Below, piece after piece: positions 26,643 to 35,370 of a stretch of DNA of 64,000 bases; positions within the stretch are counted from its first letter, which is position 1; the number at the start of each line of letters is the position of its first letter. The translations under genes and the position numbers were made by a program. The DNA is from JABFSM01 sp963762545. Lineage in GTDB: Bacteria; Gemmatimonadota; Gemmatimonadetes; Gemmatimonadales; GWC2-71-9. Location: the NCBI GenBank assembly GCA_963762545.1, contig CAVXLC010000002.1, positions 744,001-808,000 of the forward strand, read 5' to 3'. Under the pieces are notes generated by a model that was not told where the DNA came from, made no database searches, and worked only from the letters and a program-made list of their open reading frames with translations.

Positions 26643-28190
26643 ATGAGCCAGCTCTTCCGACGGAAGTCCGTCGCGGATTGCGACAACGACATTGCCGAGC
26701 GCGGCGGCCTCAAGCGCACCCTCAACAAGTGGCACCTCACCGCGCTGGGGGTCGGCGCCACCATCGGCGCGGGCATCTTCGCGACGACCGGCACCGCCAT
26801 CGTCGGCGATCCGGCTCGCCCCGGTGCCGGTCCCGCGATCGTGCTCTCGTTCATCCTTACGGCGGTGGCCTGCGGCTTCGCGGCGCTGTGTTACGCCGAG
26901 TTCGCGGCGATGGTTCCGATTTCCGGATCGGCGTACACCTATGCCTATGCCTCGCTTGGGGAATTCGTCGCCTGGATCATCGGATGGGACCTGATCGTCG
27001 AATATGCCGTCGGCAATATCGGCGTGGCCATCGGGTGGTCGGGCTATTTCCGGGAGCTGGTGAGCCATTTCGGCATCGAGATCCCCGCCTGGCTGGCCAC
27101 CGACCCGCGCTCGGCCTCGATGGCCGCGACCGCCGTGGCCGGTGGCGCCAGCGATTCCGCCAGCCTCTACTTCGCCTCGGCCCTGACCACCGCGCCCCAC
27201 GTGCTGGGCATTCCCATCATCGCCAACCTCCCGGCCTTCCTGGCGGTGGCGGTCATCACCGTGGTGCTGGTCATCGGCATCAAAGAGTCGGCCAATGCCA
27301 ACAACACGATGGTGCTGCTCAAGATCGGGATCATCCTGTTCTTCATCGCGGTCGGCATCTTCCTGATCAGGCCGTCGAACTGGACCAACCCGGCGCTGGG
27401 AGGGTTTGCGCCCAACGGCTTTGCCGGGATCAGCGCCGGCGCGGCGATCATTTTCTTCAGCTACATCGGGTTCGACGCGGTATCCACCGCTTCCGAGGAA
27501 GCCAAGAATCCCGGCAAGGACATGCCGTTCGGGATCATCATGAGCCTGGTGGTGTGCACCGTGCTCTATATCGCGCTGTCGCTGGTGATGACCGGCATCG
27601 CGCCGTGGAACACCCTGGGGACGCCGGAGCCGATGATCACGGCGCTGGCCCAGGCCCACGGGCCGCCGGGCCTGATCAACGCGTCGCGCTTCATCGTGGC
27701 GCTGGGCGCCGTGATTGCGATGGGCAGTGTGCTGCTGGTGTTCCAGCTGGGGCAGCCCCGCATCTTCTTCTCGATGGCGCGGGACGGCCTGCTGCCGCCG
27801 GTGTTCTCGAAGGTGCACCCCCGGTTCAAGACGCCCTACATCGGCACCATTCTGACCGGCATCTTCGTCGCTACGTTCTCGGCGTTCGCCAACATCGCGG
27901 AGGTCGTGGATCTGACCAACATCGGGACCCTGTTCGCGTTCGTCCTGGTGTCGATCGGCGTGATTCTGCTGCGGAGGCAGGAACCCACCCGGCCGCGGCC
28001 GTTCCGGGTGCCGGGCGTGCCGTTCACGCCGCTGATCTCGGTGGCCGCCTGCATCTACCTGATGATCCAGTTGCCGAGAATCACCTGGATCCGGTTCGGT
28101 CTGTGGCTGGTGCTGGGCCTGCTCATCTACTTCGCCTACGGCATGGCGCACAGCAGGCTGGGGCTTCGGGACAAGGCGGCCGCCAAGTAG
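26643..28190 (+). CDS. APC-family amino acid permease (cationic amino acid transporter type)
   Basis: A 515-residue inner-membrane transporter with about 12 to 13 spans. The N-terminal helix has the family signature ALGVGATIGAGIFATTGTAI, and span 3 (FAALCYAEFAAMVPISGSAYTYAYASLGEFVAW) is the conserved substrate region. GYFxELV-type loops and YIGFDAVSTASEEAKNPGKDMPFGI identify the CAT subgroup. Preceded by GAGTTCCCGGGG and ATG at 26643. It could import amino acids such as lysine or arginine, fitting the peptide and amino-acid catabolic genes upstream. Confidence 0.9.
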   Translation: MSQLFRRKSVADCDNDIAERGGLKRTLNKWHLTALGVGATIGAGIFATTGTAIVGDPARPGAGPAIVLSFILTAVACGFAALCYAEFAAMVPISGSAYTYAYASLGEFVAWIIGWDLIVEYAVGNIGVAIGWSGYFRELVSHFGIEIPAWLATDPRSASMAATAVAGGASDSASLYFASALTTAPHVLGIPIIANLPAFLAVAVITVVLVIGIKESANANNTMVLLKIGIILFFIAVGIFLIRPSNWTNPALGGFAPNGFAGISAGAAIIFFSYIGFDAVSTASEEAKNPGKDMPFGIIMSLVVCTVLYIALSLVMTGIAPWNTLGTPEPMITALAQAHGPPGLINASRFIVALGAVIAMGSVLLVFQLGQPRIFFSMARDGLLPPVFSKVHPRFKTPYIGTILTGIFVATFSAFANIAEVVDLTNIGTLFAFVLVSIGVILLRRQEPTRPRPFRVPGVPFTPLISVAACIYLMIQLPRITWIRFGLWLVLGLLIYFAYGMAHSRLGLRDKAAAK

Positions 28191-28255
28191 TCCGGTGGGT
28201 GGCTCCTGCCGGGCCCGGTCATCTATCGTGAAACAGATCCTCCGGAAGCTCTAGA

Positions 28256-29155
28256 TCACGAGCCGGCCCGGCGCGCCAGCGCCAGGGCCCCCTCGGCGGG
28301 ATCGAGCGGCTTGTCCCTGGGCGCGAGGCGCGCCGTCTTCTTGAGGAGTTCCATCACGGGGGCCCGCAGGGACCGGCCGTCGGCGAGGTTTCCGCCGGCC
28401 AGCGCGACGGGAATCTTCCCACTCTTGCCGTAGTAGCCCGCCAGCGATCCCGCCAATGCCGCCAGACTGGACGCCGCTGCGGTGAGAATGCCGCCCGCGA
28501 CCGAGTCGTTCTGTTGCGCCGCCTCGAAGACCAGAGGCGTCAGCGCTGCGACTTCTCCCGGCTCGGCGGTGGTGCTCCAGCGGACCAGCTCGTCGAACTC
28601 CCGGGCCGGTCCCCTGGTGAGCAGCAGCTCGGTGAGGAGCGTGGTGTCGGCGCGACCGTCCCGGGCCTGTCCCGCGGCCAGCAGCGCCGCGCGCCCGATG
28701 GCGTAGCCGCTGCCTTCGTCGCCCATCTGCCACCCGTATCCGCCCCGGCGATGCAGCGCCCCGTCCGATGTGCGGCCCACCGCCACGCTTCCGGTTCCCG
28801 ACACCAGCACGATGCCGGGCTCGGTTCCGAACGCCGCCTCCAGGGCGATATCCAGGTCGCCGGTAACGATGACCCGCTCGGCCAGCCGCTCTCCCCGGAG
28901 CGACTCCCGGAGCTCGGTCCGCTCCGGATCGCGCCCTACTCCCGCTGCGCCGACGACCAGGACGTCGCCGTGGAGCAGTCGGGCGTCAGTGAGGGCCTTC
29001 CGGATGGCGACGGTAATCCGGCTGGCCGCCTGGAGGGCGCGCCCGGGGCGCACCGCACCGGGGGCGCCGGTGGCCCGCGCGATGATGCGCTCGCCGTCCG
29101 CGACCAGCACTGCGGTCTTGGTTCCGCCTGCGTCGACGCCGATGCAGATGCTCAT
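28256..29155 (-). CDS. BadF/BadG/BcrA/BcrD ATPase-family sugar kinase (GlcNAc/MurNAc kinase-like)
   Basis: ASKHA-fold kinase of 299 residues. The phosphate-1 loop is GVDAGGTKTAVLV near residue 6, and IVLVSGTGSVAVG near 115 and GDEGSGYAIG near 147 are family motifs; the C-terminal adenosine motif is LAGGNLADG. The ATG at 29155 overlaps the symporter stop, so they form an operon. N-acetylglucosamine kinase and the clostridial MurK belong here. With the symporter and the nearby NagZ and NamZ, phosphorylation of imported GlcNAc or MurNAc is a reasonable inference. Confidence 0.85.
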   Translation of the reverse strand: MSICIGVDAGGTKTAVLVADGERIIARATGAPGAVRPGRALQAASRITVAIRKALTDARLLHGDVLVVGAAGVGRDPERTELRESLRGERLAERVIVTGDLDIALEAAFGTEPGIVLVSGTGSVAVGRTSDGALHRRGGYGWQMGDEGSGYAIGRAALLAAGQARDGRADTTLLTELLLTRGPAREFDELVRWSTTAEPGEVAALTPLVFEAAQQNDSVAGGILTAAASSLAALAGSLAGYYGKSGKIPVALAGGNLADGRSLRAPVMELLKKTARLAPRDKPLDPAEGALALARRAGS

Positions 29156-30630
29156 GACAATGCCTCCCGTGGGCCCAGCAGACTGGACGACATTCCCACG
29201 CCCAGCGTCAGCGCGGTGCCAAGCGGGACGTACCATGGCCAGGCCAGGCGACCCACCGGAGCGAGCCAGCGCAGCGAGGGCAGGGTTGCCAGCCGCGCGG
29301 CGAAGACGACGACCAGCATGACGGCGATGGTCGCGACGGTCGCCGTGATGATGTCCCGGCCGCGGGCGCGGGGCCATCGCCCGGCCAGGATGTAGGTGCC
29401 GAGGAGCGCGCCATAGGTGACGGACGCGATGGAGAGCGCGAGCACCACGACCGGGGTGTCGGTGCCGGTCGCGTAGGCGTGGAAGCCGAGCGCGCCGGCC
29501 ACCAGCCCGATGCCCCAGAGGGCGGAAAACAGCCTCCCTACCCTGAGCAGGTGCGCCGGATCGCGGCGGCCCGTGATGTTGGCGTACAGATCGTGGGTGA
29601 GGGAGGAGGCCATCGCGTTGATCGCCGAGCTGTGGGTGCTCATCGCGGCGGCGAGAATGCCCGCGATCACGAGACCCGCCAGGCCCATCGGGAGATGCTC
29701 CACGATGAAGCGCGGGAACACCTGATCTCCGGGCAACGAGGCCGGCGCCAGCCCGGCGGCCCAGATGGCCACGCCCACCATCAGAAACAGGGCGAATTGC
29801 AGAATGACCAGGACCCCGGACCCGATCAAGGCATGCTGCGCATCCCGTAGCGACCGGGTGGCCAGCAGCCGCTGCACGATGAGGTGATCGGTCCCGTGCG
29901 ACGCCGCGGAGAGCAGCGCGCCGCCCAGTACGCCGCCCAGGAGCGTGTAGGTGACCGTGAAGCTGATCGCGGGGTTGATGATTCTGAGCTTGCCCGCCTG
30001 AGCGGCCAGGGCCAGCGCCGCCCCCGGCCCCCCGGCCAGTTTCATCGCGATGATGAGGGCGCCGAGTCCGCCGGCCACGTAGACGCAGAGCTGAATCACG
30101 TCGGCCCAGACGACCGCCTTGAGGCCACCCAGGTAGGTGTAGACGAGCGTGACGATGCCCATCGCCACGATCGCCCCGGGCACGCTCCATCCGGTCACCA
30201 GCGCCAGCGGGATGGATCCCGCGAAGACCCGCACCGCGTCTCCCATGAACCGGGTGACCAGAAAACAGCTGGAGAGCCAGCGGCGGGTGGTCGAGCCGAA
30301 CCGGGTCTCCAGGCGGGCGTAGGCGGTTTCCTGATCGCCCTTGAAATAACCGGGCAGCAGCCAGCGGGCCACGAACAGCCGGCCGATCAGGTATCCGAAG
30401 GGAAGCTGGAGAAAGGTGAGATCGCCGCGGGCTCCGACGCCGGGAATCGAGATGACGGTGAGCGCGGAGGTCTCGGTCGCCACGACCGACAGGAGGACCG
30501 CCCAGGCGGGCAGGTTCCGCGCGCCCAGGAAATAGTCCCCCGGAGTCCGCTGCGAGCGCGTGACCCACAGCCCCACGCCCAGCGTGAGCACGAAGTAGAC
30601 GATGATGACGGCGAGGTCGATGCCGGAAAT
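29152..30630 (-). CDS. Sodium:solute symporter
   Basis: SSS-family transporter, about 492 residues if started at the ATT at 30628-30630, or 479 from the GTG at 30591. The residues preceding the GTG (SGIDLAVIIVYFVLT) complete the first membrane span, so the upstream start is likelier; AGGGG lies a few bases before the ATT. Conserved pieces are TPGDYFLGARNLPAWA, span 5 (MGIVTLVYTYLGGLKAVVWADVIQ) and QRLLATRSLRDAQHA. About 13 spans. It overlaps the sugar-kinase start by 4 bp, suggesting uptake of a sugar or amino sugar with Na+. Confidence 0.88.
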   Translation of the reverse strand: MSGIDLAVIIVYFVLTLGVGLWVTRSQRTPGDYFLGARNLPAWAVLLSVVATETSALTVISIPGVGARGDLTFLQLPFGYLIGRLFVARWLLPGYFKGDQETAYARLETRFGSTTRRWLSSCFLVTRFMGDAVRVFAGSIPLALVTGWSVPGAIVAMGIVTLVYTYLGGLKAVVWADVIQLCVYVAGGLGALIIAMKLAGGPGAALALAAQAGKLRIINPAISFTVTYTLLGGVLGGALLSAASHGTDHLIVQRLLATRSLRDAQHALIGSGVLVILQFALFLMVGVAIWAAGLAPASLPGDQVFPRFIVEHLPMGLAGLVIAGILAAAMSTHSSAINAMASSLTHDLYANITGRRDPAHLLRVGRLFSALWGIGLVAGALGFHAYATGTDTPVVVLALSIASVTYGALLGTYILAGRWPRARGRDIITATVATIAVMLVVVFAARLATLPSLRWLAPVGRLAWPWYVPLGTALTLGVGMSSSLLGPREALS

Positions 30631-30685
30631 GGGGGGACCCCTGGGGGTGCGGGTTCAGGGACGGATCGATCGGGGCCTACAACAA

Positions 30686-30714
30686 GGGCCCGCGGGAGCG
30701 AATCCGGCGGGCCC
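30686..30714 (-). terminator. Weak hairpin terminator downstream of erpA
   Basis: GGGCCCGC at 30686-30693 and GCGGGCCC at 30707-30714 form an 8-bp stem. On the minus strand the hairpin is followed by a T-rich TTGTTGTAG. It lies 25 bp after the stop of the A-type carrier gene. Confidence 0.5.
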
Positions 30715-30738
30715 TGAGAAGGTGTCGGCGGCGGCGAC

Positions 30739-31107
30739 CTAGGCGGTGAAGCTGGTTCCGCACCCGCACCCGCCGGTCGCATTCGGGTTGTTGAAGGTGA
30801 AGCCGGACCCCTGCATCGAGGTGACGTAGTCCACCGTGACCCCGTTCAGATACTGCAGACTGAATCCATCGACGAACACCCGGACCCGGTCGGCCTGAAG
30901 CACATGATCGTCATCGAGCGGCCGCTCCTCGATGTTGAGGCTGTACTTGAACCCGGAGCAGCCGCCCGGCAACACGCTGACGCGAAGGCCGCCTGCTTCC
31001 GGCGTCACCTTTTCGGCGTCCATGAACTTCAGCACCTCGTCGACCGCCCGGGAGGTCAGGGTGATCTGGATGCCACTGGCGTTCGTCTGTTGCTCGACCG
31101 TGCTCAT
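30739..31107 (-). CDS. erpA: A-type iron-sulfur cluster carrier (HesB/IscA/ErpA family)
   Basis: Iron-sulfur delivery protein of 122 residues. The three conserved Cys are visible: first in PGGCSGFKYSL near residue 50 and the C-terminal GGCGCGTSF pair near 114 and 116. LTSRAVDEVLKFM near the start and GVTVDYVTSMQGSGFTFNNPNATG before the Cys pair are typical. It transfers clusters to target apoproteins in the cytoplasm. It stands alone between the symporter operon and a CDP-alcohol phosphotransferase, and is flanked by a hairpin on its 3' side. Confidence 0.92.
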   Translation of the reverse strand: MSTVEQQTNASGIQITLTSRAVDEVLKFMDAEKVTPEAGGLRVSVLPGGCSGFKYSLNIEERPLDDDHVLQADRVRVFVDGFSLQYLNGVTVDYVTSMQGSGFTFNNPNATGGCGCGTSFTA

Positions 31108-31173
31108 CGCGTCCCTCGCTATCAGAACCGTCCCGAAATGCCCCGTCGGGGCTCGGCACCGCGCTACCGCAAG

Positions 31174-31770
31174 CTAGGACGGGTGGCTCGCAGGGTCAAC
31201 AGAGGCCCTGGATTCACCGGCGCTCCGCCGCGCCTTCAGAACCGACCGGATGGGTCCGCGATGGTCGGGCAGGAGGACGGAGATGGTGAGGTACTCGAGG
31301 GCGACAAGGCCTTCGGCGCAGGCGGCCAGCCGGAACGGCAGGCTGGTCCATCCCAGGAGGAAGGGCAGGATCGCCGATGCCGTGAGGGCGCCGGCGAGAC
31401 GGGAGAGCAGGGTATGGTAGGCGAACAGCTGTCCCCGGCGCGCCACCGAGTAGATGACGGGCAGGATATAGGCGACGGTGAGGAGGACGACGTACGGCGC
31501 GTCCCGCCTGAGGGGCACCGGCCAGAGATGCCAGATGCCGGCAAAGGCGCAGATCGACGTCGCGTGGTCGGCGATGCTGTCCAGCAGGGCTCCGCGGGAC
31601 GTGAATGCCCCGAGCCGCCGCGCGAGGTAGCCATCGAGCGCGTCGGTCAGGAGGAGGAGCGCGAGCAGAAGCAGGAATTCCGCCGGCCCGATCCACGCGG
31701 CCGGCACGAGGAGCGGCGCCGCGACCAGACGCGACAGGCTCAGCGTATTGGGGATTCGGGTCGTCTGCAC
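31174..31770 (-). CDS. CDP-alcohol phosphatidyltransferase family protein
   Basis: Inner-membrane phospholipid synthase, 198 residues with about five to six spans. The full catalytic motif is present at about residues 41-67: DALDGYLAR, nine residues, GALLDSIADH, matching D-x2-D-G-x2-A-R-x8/9-G-x3-D-x3-D. The head group cannot be deduced; phosphatidylglycerol phosphate synthase is the default. A second family member lies at 36758 next to inositol-phosphate synthase, so the two probably make different lipids. Confidence 0.85.
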   Translation of the reverse strand: MQTTRIPNTLSLSRLVAAPLLVPAAWIGPAEFLLLLALLLLTDALDGYLARRLGAFTSRGALLDSIADHATSICAFAGIWHLWPVPLRRDAPYVVLLTVAYILPVIYSVARRGQLFAYHTLLSRLAGALTASAILPFLLGWTSLPFRLAACAEGLVALEYLTISVLLPDHRGPIRSVLKARRSAGESRASVDPASHPS

Positions 31771-31835
31771 GGGGCTTCCCTTCCAAAAGCCAAAGATGTA
31801 AATCCCGAAGCGTCCATCACGCCAGAGGGGGTTTC

Positions 31836-32453
31836 ATGCGGAGTGCCACTGTCCTGCTCGTCTTGGGTTCCTTGCCGGCCATCGCCCGGGGCCAGACCTG
31901 CATGGGCCAGACGTCGTACGCCGCGGGATCCATCAAGGCCGCGGCGGGGGTCGAATTCGGAGGAAACCAGGAGACCGGATTCTGGGGTGGCGCCGGCATC
32001 GGACGGCCCCGGAGCTGGTTTGCCGGCGGGTCCGCCGGCATCATCTCCGGCAGTGGGCAATCGAGCTTCGGGCTGGCGGGCATGGGCGGACTGGAGCTCA
32101 AGAAGCCCCTTGTGGACCAGCTCGAGGTCTGCCCGATGGTGGGCATCCACCACCAATTCGGGGACATGGGCTTCACCGACTTCATCGCGGCGGCATCCGC
32201 GGCCTATCCGCTCGGCTCCCCATCGGCCCAGACGCGCCTGATGCTGGTGGGAGGCTACCAGGGCATCTACGAGCGGTACAGCATCACGGTGGGTAACGCG
32301 GAAGAGTGGTACGGCAACCTCGACCTGGGCGTCGGCCTGCTCTTCGACCGGCGATTCTCGGTGGTGCCTCAGGTACGAATCCCGATCCGGTACGGGGGAG
32401 GCCGCGACGTCTCCTTCATCGTCCGGGGCAGCGTCAACCTGGGCGGGAAGTAG
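31836..32453 (+). CDS. Putative secreted/outer-membrane beta-barrel protein
   Basis: A 205-residue protein with a signal peptide (about 1-19, VLLVLGSLPAIARG). The mature part is rich in alternating polar and hydrophobic residues with many Gly and Tyr-aromatic turn positions (GGNQETGFWGGAGIGRPRSW, LMLVGGYQGIYERYS, LDLGVGLLFDRRFSV), and ends in a beta strand (FIVRGSVNLGGK). This is the pattern of an outer-membrane porin-like barrel. Two Cys lie in the mature part (TCMG, EVCPM). Ligand is unknown. Confidence 0.6.
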   Translation: MRSATVLLVLGSLPAIARGQTCMGQTSYAAGSIKAAAGVEFGGNQETGFWGGAGIGRPRSWFAGGSAGIISGSGQSSFGLAGMGGLELKKPLVDQLEVCPMVGIHHQFGDMGFTDFIAAASAAYPLGSPSAQTRLMLVGGYQGIYERYSITVGNAEEWYGNLDLGVGLLFDRRFSVVPQVRIPIRYGGGRDVSFIVRGSVNLGGK

Positions 32454-32455
32454 CC

Positions 32456-33628
32456 TCAGGGCGCAGGGCGTTTCTCCAGCGCGCTCACCACCGCGTCGGC
32501 CACGGCGATCCGAAGCGGCCCCAGCCTGGGGTTGTCCCGGGTCGGATGGACCCGGTTGCTGAGCAGGACGATGACCAGCTCCCGGGAGGGATCGATCCAG
32601 ATCGAGGTCCCGGTGAAGCCGGTGTGGCCGAAGCTTCCCGGGCCGAGTCGGGTTCCGGCGCTGCTGCCGGTGGACGGCGTGTCCCATCCCAGGGCGCGCG
32701 AAGAGCCGGCAACCAGGTTCTGCCGGCGGGTGAACTCCGCTCGAACCGGAGCCCGGACGGGAGGACGGACGGTCGGTCGCCCGTCGGTGCCGCCACCGAG
32801 GAGCCACTCGCCGAAGGTGAGCAGGTCCACCGCGCTCCCGAAGAGCCCCGCGTGTCCCGCCACGCCGCCCAGCCACGCCGCCTTCTCGTCGTGGACTTCT
32901 CCCCGGACGATGCGCCTCCTCCAGACCGTATCGTACTCGGTGGCGGCCACCCGCCAGAGCCAGGACTCCGGCGGCCGGAACCGGGTGGAGGCCATGCCCA
33001 GCGGCCCGAAGATCCGGTGCGCCGCGAGGCGGTCCAGTCGGCCGCCCAGGACCCGCTGAATCACCTCACCCAACACGATGGCGCCGATGTCGGAATACAC
33101 CATTCGGACCCCGGGCGCGGTATCGAGCGGCATCGCGTTGACGCGGCGCAGCGCCGAGTCGGCGTTCGGCGTGAGCCGCCAGAGCGGTGCGTCGGCGGGT
33201 AACCCGCTCGAGTGGGTCAGCAGGTGCCGAATGGTGACCCGCTCCTTGCCGGCGCCGACAAACTCCGGCAAGTACCGCTGCACCGGCGCATCGAGATCGA
33301 GCCGCCCTTCGCTCACCGCCTGCATCGCCAGGGTCGTGGTGGCAATCACCTTGGTGAGCGAGGCCAGATCGTAGAGCGCATGTCCATCCGGCCGGCGGGG
33401 ATCGTCCAGCGCCAGCCGGCCCGCGCCGTAGATGTAGCGCGCGCCGTGAGAGGACACGGCCACGACCGCGCCGGGCGTCGCCCCGGCGGCAATGGCCGAA
33501 TCCAGCAGCGGGGCCAGGCGGTCGAGGGCGCAGGGTGGACCGGCACACAGCGGCCGCGGCATCGCCACCGGCGCGCGGGCGCACGCCGCCGCGGCCAGGA
33601 GGGGGACGAGCATCCGTCCCGGCGTCAC
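32456..33628 (-). CDS. Serine hydrolase of the beta-lactamase/transpeptidase-like family
   Basis: Exported 390-residue esterase or peptidase. The N-terminus is a lipoprotein-like signal (LLAAAACARA, with Cys). Catalytic triplet motifs: SxxK as ASLTKV near residue 91, YSD near 180, and HTG near 330. Such proteins hydrolyse D-amino-acid-containing peptides or esters. It starts 3 bp inside the NagZ stop, so it is coupled to it, and B. subtilis likewise has a serine hydrolase next to the amidase-NagZ-NamZ recycling genes. A muropeptide role is inferred from that context. Confidence 0.82.
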   Translation of the reverse strand: MTPGRMLVPLLAAAACARAPVAMPRPLCAGPPCALDRLAPLLDSAIAAGATPGAVVAVSSHGARYIYGAGRLALDDPRRPDGHALYDLASLTKVIATTTLAMQAVSEGRLDLDAPVQRYLPEFVGAGKERVTIRHLLTHSSGLPADAPLWRLTPNADSALRRVNAMPLDTAPGVRMVYSDIGAIVLGEVIQRVLGGRLDRLAAHRIFGPLGMASTRFRPPESWLWRVAATEYDTVWRRRIVRGEVHDEKAAWLGGVAGHAGLFGSAVDLLTFGEWLLGGGTDGRPTVRPPVRAPVRAEFTRRQNLVAGSSRALGWDTPSTGSSAGTRLGPGSFGHTGFTGTSIWIDPSRELVIVLLSNRVHPTRDNPRLGPLRIAVADAVVSALEKRPAP

Positions 33629-35361
33629 TTGGCCGGTTTCAGGACCGCGAATCCCAGCGGATATCCCTGTGGCAGATCGATCGGGAGATGCCCGGTGATC
33701 GCGGCGCCGGCCAGGGCGGCCGCGACGGCCTCTTCGGTGAGCGGGTTATCGGTCCACGCGAGGAGGTATGCCGCCACATTGGGCGCCTGCGAGAGGAGGT
33801 ACGGCGTACCGAAGGAGACCAGCGCCGTGGGTCGGACCTCGGCGGACGTCGTGATGAGTCGCGCCATCGGATCGGCCATGCCGATGGCTCCCCGGCCGGA
33901 CCCGAATCGCACCGAGGTCGCGAAGAGCGCGACCGGCGCGCCCTGCAGCACCGCGGCCGCCGAATCGTAGCTCGCCGGGCCGCTGCCCATGGTGAGGTGA
34001 AAGACGCTCACCTGGTATCCCCGTTTGACCAGCTCGGCCTGGAGCATGGTTCCCACCACCTGGGGCGTGTTCCCGTCGGCATAGCTGACCAGCGCGATGT
34101 GGCGCGGCCCGGCGCGAAGGCTGTCCACCAGTCCGAGGCTGTCGCGCACCAGCACCAGCGAGCGGGCCGAGACCGAGTAGGCGCTGTCCCGATGGGCCCG
34201 GCGACCCACGATTTCCCCGAGCCGGTCGAGGTTCACGGTGCGGCGGGTGAAGAGCCCCAGCCGCTCCTTGGTCTCGAGCACCCGCCGGACCGACGCCGTA
34301 AGCCGGGCGCGCGGAATTCGCTTGGTTCGGATGGCCTCGATCATCGCGTCCATCGCCGCGTACGGATCGGCCGGCATGAGCAGCAAGTCGGTGCCGGCCA
34401 GAAACGCCTTGACGGCGGCTTCGCCGGGCCCGTAGGTGGACACCAGGGCGCCCATATCGAGCGCATCGGTCACCACGATCCCCTTGAAATGCAGGGAATC
34501 CCGCAGCACGCCGGTCAGAATGTCCGGTGAGAGCGTGGCCGGTTCCATGGCGCCGTGCTCGAGGCCGGGCATCGCGATGTGGGCCGACATCACCACGTCG
34601 ACGCCCGCCTTGATCGCGGCCCGGAACGGGACCAGCTCCAGCGTGTCCAGGCGGCCCCAATCGGCCCGGATGACGGGGAGCGAGATATGGGAGTCGGTGT
34701 CGGTATCGCCGTGCCCCGGGAAGTGCTTGGCCGTCGCGAGCATGCCGGCATCCTGGGTGCCGTGGACCGCCGCGGCCACGAAGCGCGCCACCGCCCGCGC
34801 ATCGCTGCCGAACGACCGGGTGTTGATGATGGGGTTGGCGGCGTTGTTGTTGACGTCGGCCACCGGCGAAAACGTCATATGGATTCCGGCGGCGCGCCCC
34901 TCCAGCGCGGTCACCTTGCCCATCAGGTACGCGTCCCGCTCGCTCCCCGCCGCTCCCACGCCCATATTGGTGGGGAAAGGCGTGCCGCCCGGATTGAACC
35001 GGAACGCGGTGCCGCCCTCGAGGTCCGCGCCGACCAGCAGCGGCAGCCGGGACCGCCGCTGCAGGAAGTTCAGCTTGGCGGCAATGTCCATGGGCGAGCC
35101 GACCGAGACGATGATGCCGCCCACCTGCAGCGTATCGACCCAGGCCCGGACCGTGTCGAGCGCGCGGTCGTCGAAGGCCGCGTAGGTACCCGGAATCCAG
35201 GGCATGATGAGCTGCGCGATCTGCTGCCGTAGGGTGAGCTTCCGCAGCAAGCGCGCGACCCGGGGACTGGGCCGCGGGTGGGCGGCCTGGGCCATCAAGC
35301 CTCCGGGACCGGCCAAGCACACCAGGAAGAGGCTCGATACGACGTGACGGCGAACGGACAC
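33625..35361 (-). CDS. nagZ: Beta-N-acetylhexosaminidase (glycoside hydrolase family 3, NagZ-like)
   Basis: GH3 glycosidase of 578 residues starting at GTG 35361, with a signal peptide (residues 1-25, ending AQAAHP), so likely exported. The catalytic region includes LVGADLEGG, MTFSPVADVNNNAANPIINTRSFG, and the His-Asp dyad loop AKHFPGHGDTDTDSH; the nucleophile Asp lies in IVVTDALDMGAL. A C-terminal domain follows from about 400, as in B. subtilis NagZ. It releases GlcNAc from muropeptides or cell wall. The divergent NamZ gene begins only 9 bp away. Confidence 0.87.
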   Translation of the reverse strand: MSVRRHVVSSLFLVCLAGPGGLMAQAAHPRPSPRVARLLRKLTLRQQIAQLIMPWIPGTYAAFDDRALDTVRAWVDTLQVGGIIVSVGSPMDIAAKLNFLQRRSRLPLLVGADLEGGTAFRFNPGGTPFPTNMGVGAAGSERDAYLMGKVTALEGRAAGIHMTFSPVADVNNNAANPIINTRSFGSDARAVARFVAAAVHGTQDAGMLATAKHFPGHGDTDTDSHISLPVIRADWGRLDTLELVPFRAAIKAGVDVVMSAHIAMPGLEHGAMEPATLSPDILTGVLRDSLHFKGIVVTDALDMGALVSTYGPGEAAVKAFLAGTDLLLMPADPYAAMDAMIEAIRTKRIPRARLTASVRRVLETKERLGLFTRRTVNLDRLGEIVGRRAHRDSAYSVSARSLVLVRDSLGLVDSLRAGPRHIALVSYADGNTPQVVGTMLQAELVKRGYQVSVFHLTMGSGPASYDSAAAVLQGAPVALFATSVRFGSGRGAIGMADPMARLITTSAEVRPTALVSFGTPYLLSQAPNVAAYLLAWTDNPLTEEAVAAALAGAAITGHLPIDLPQGYPLGFAVLKPAK

Positions 35362-35370
35362 GGCAGGCTC

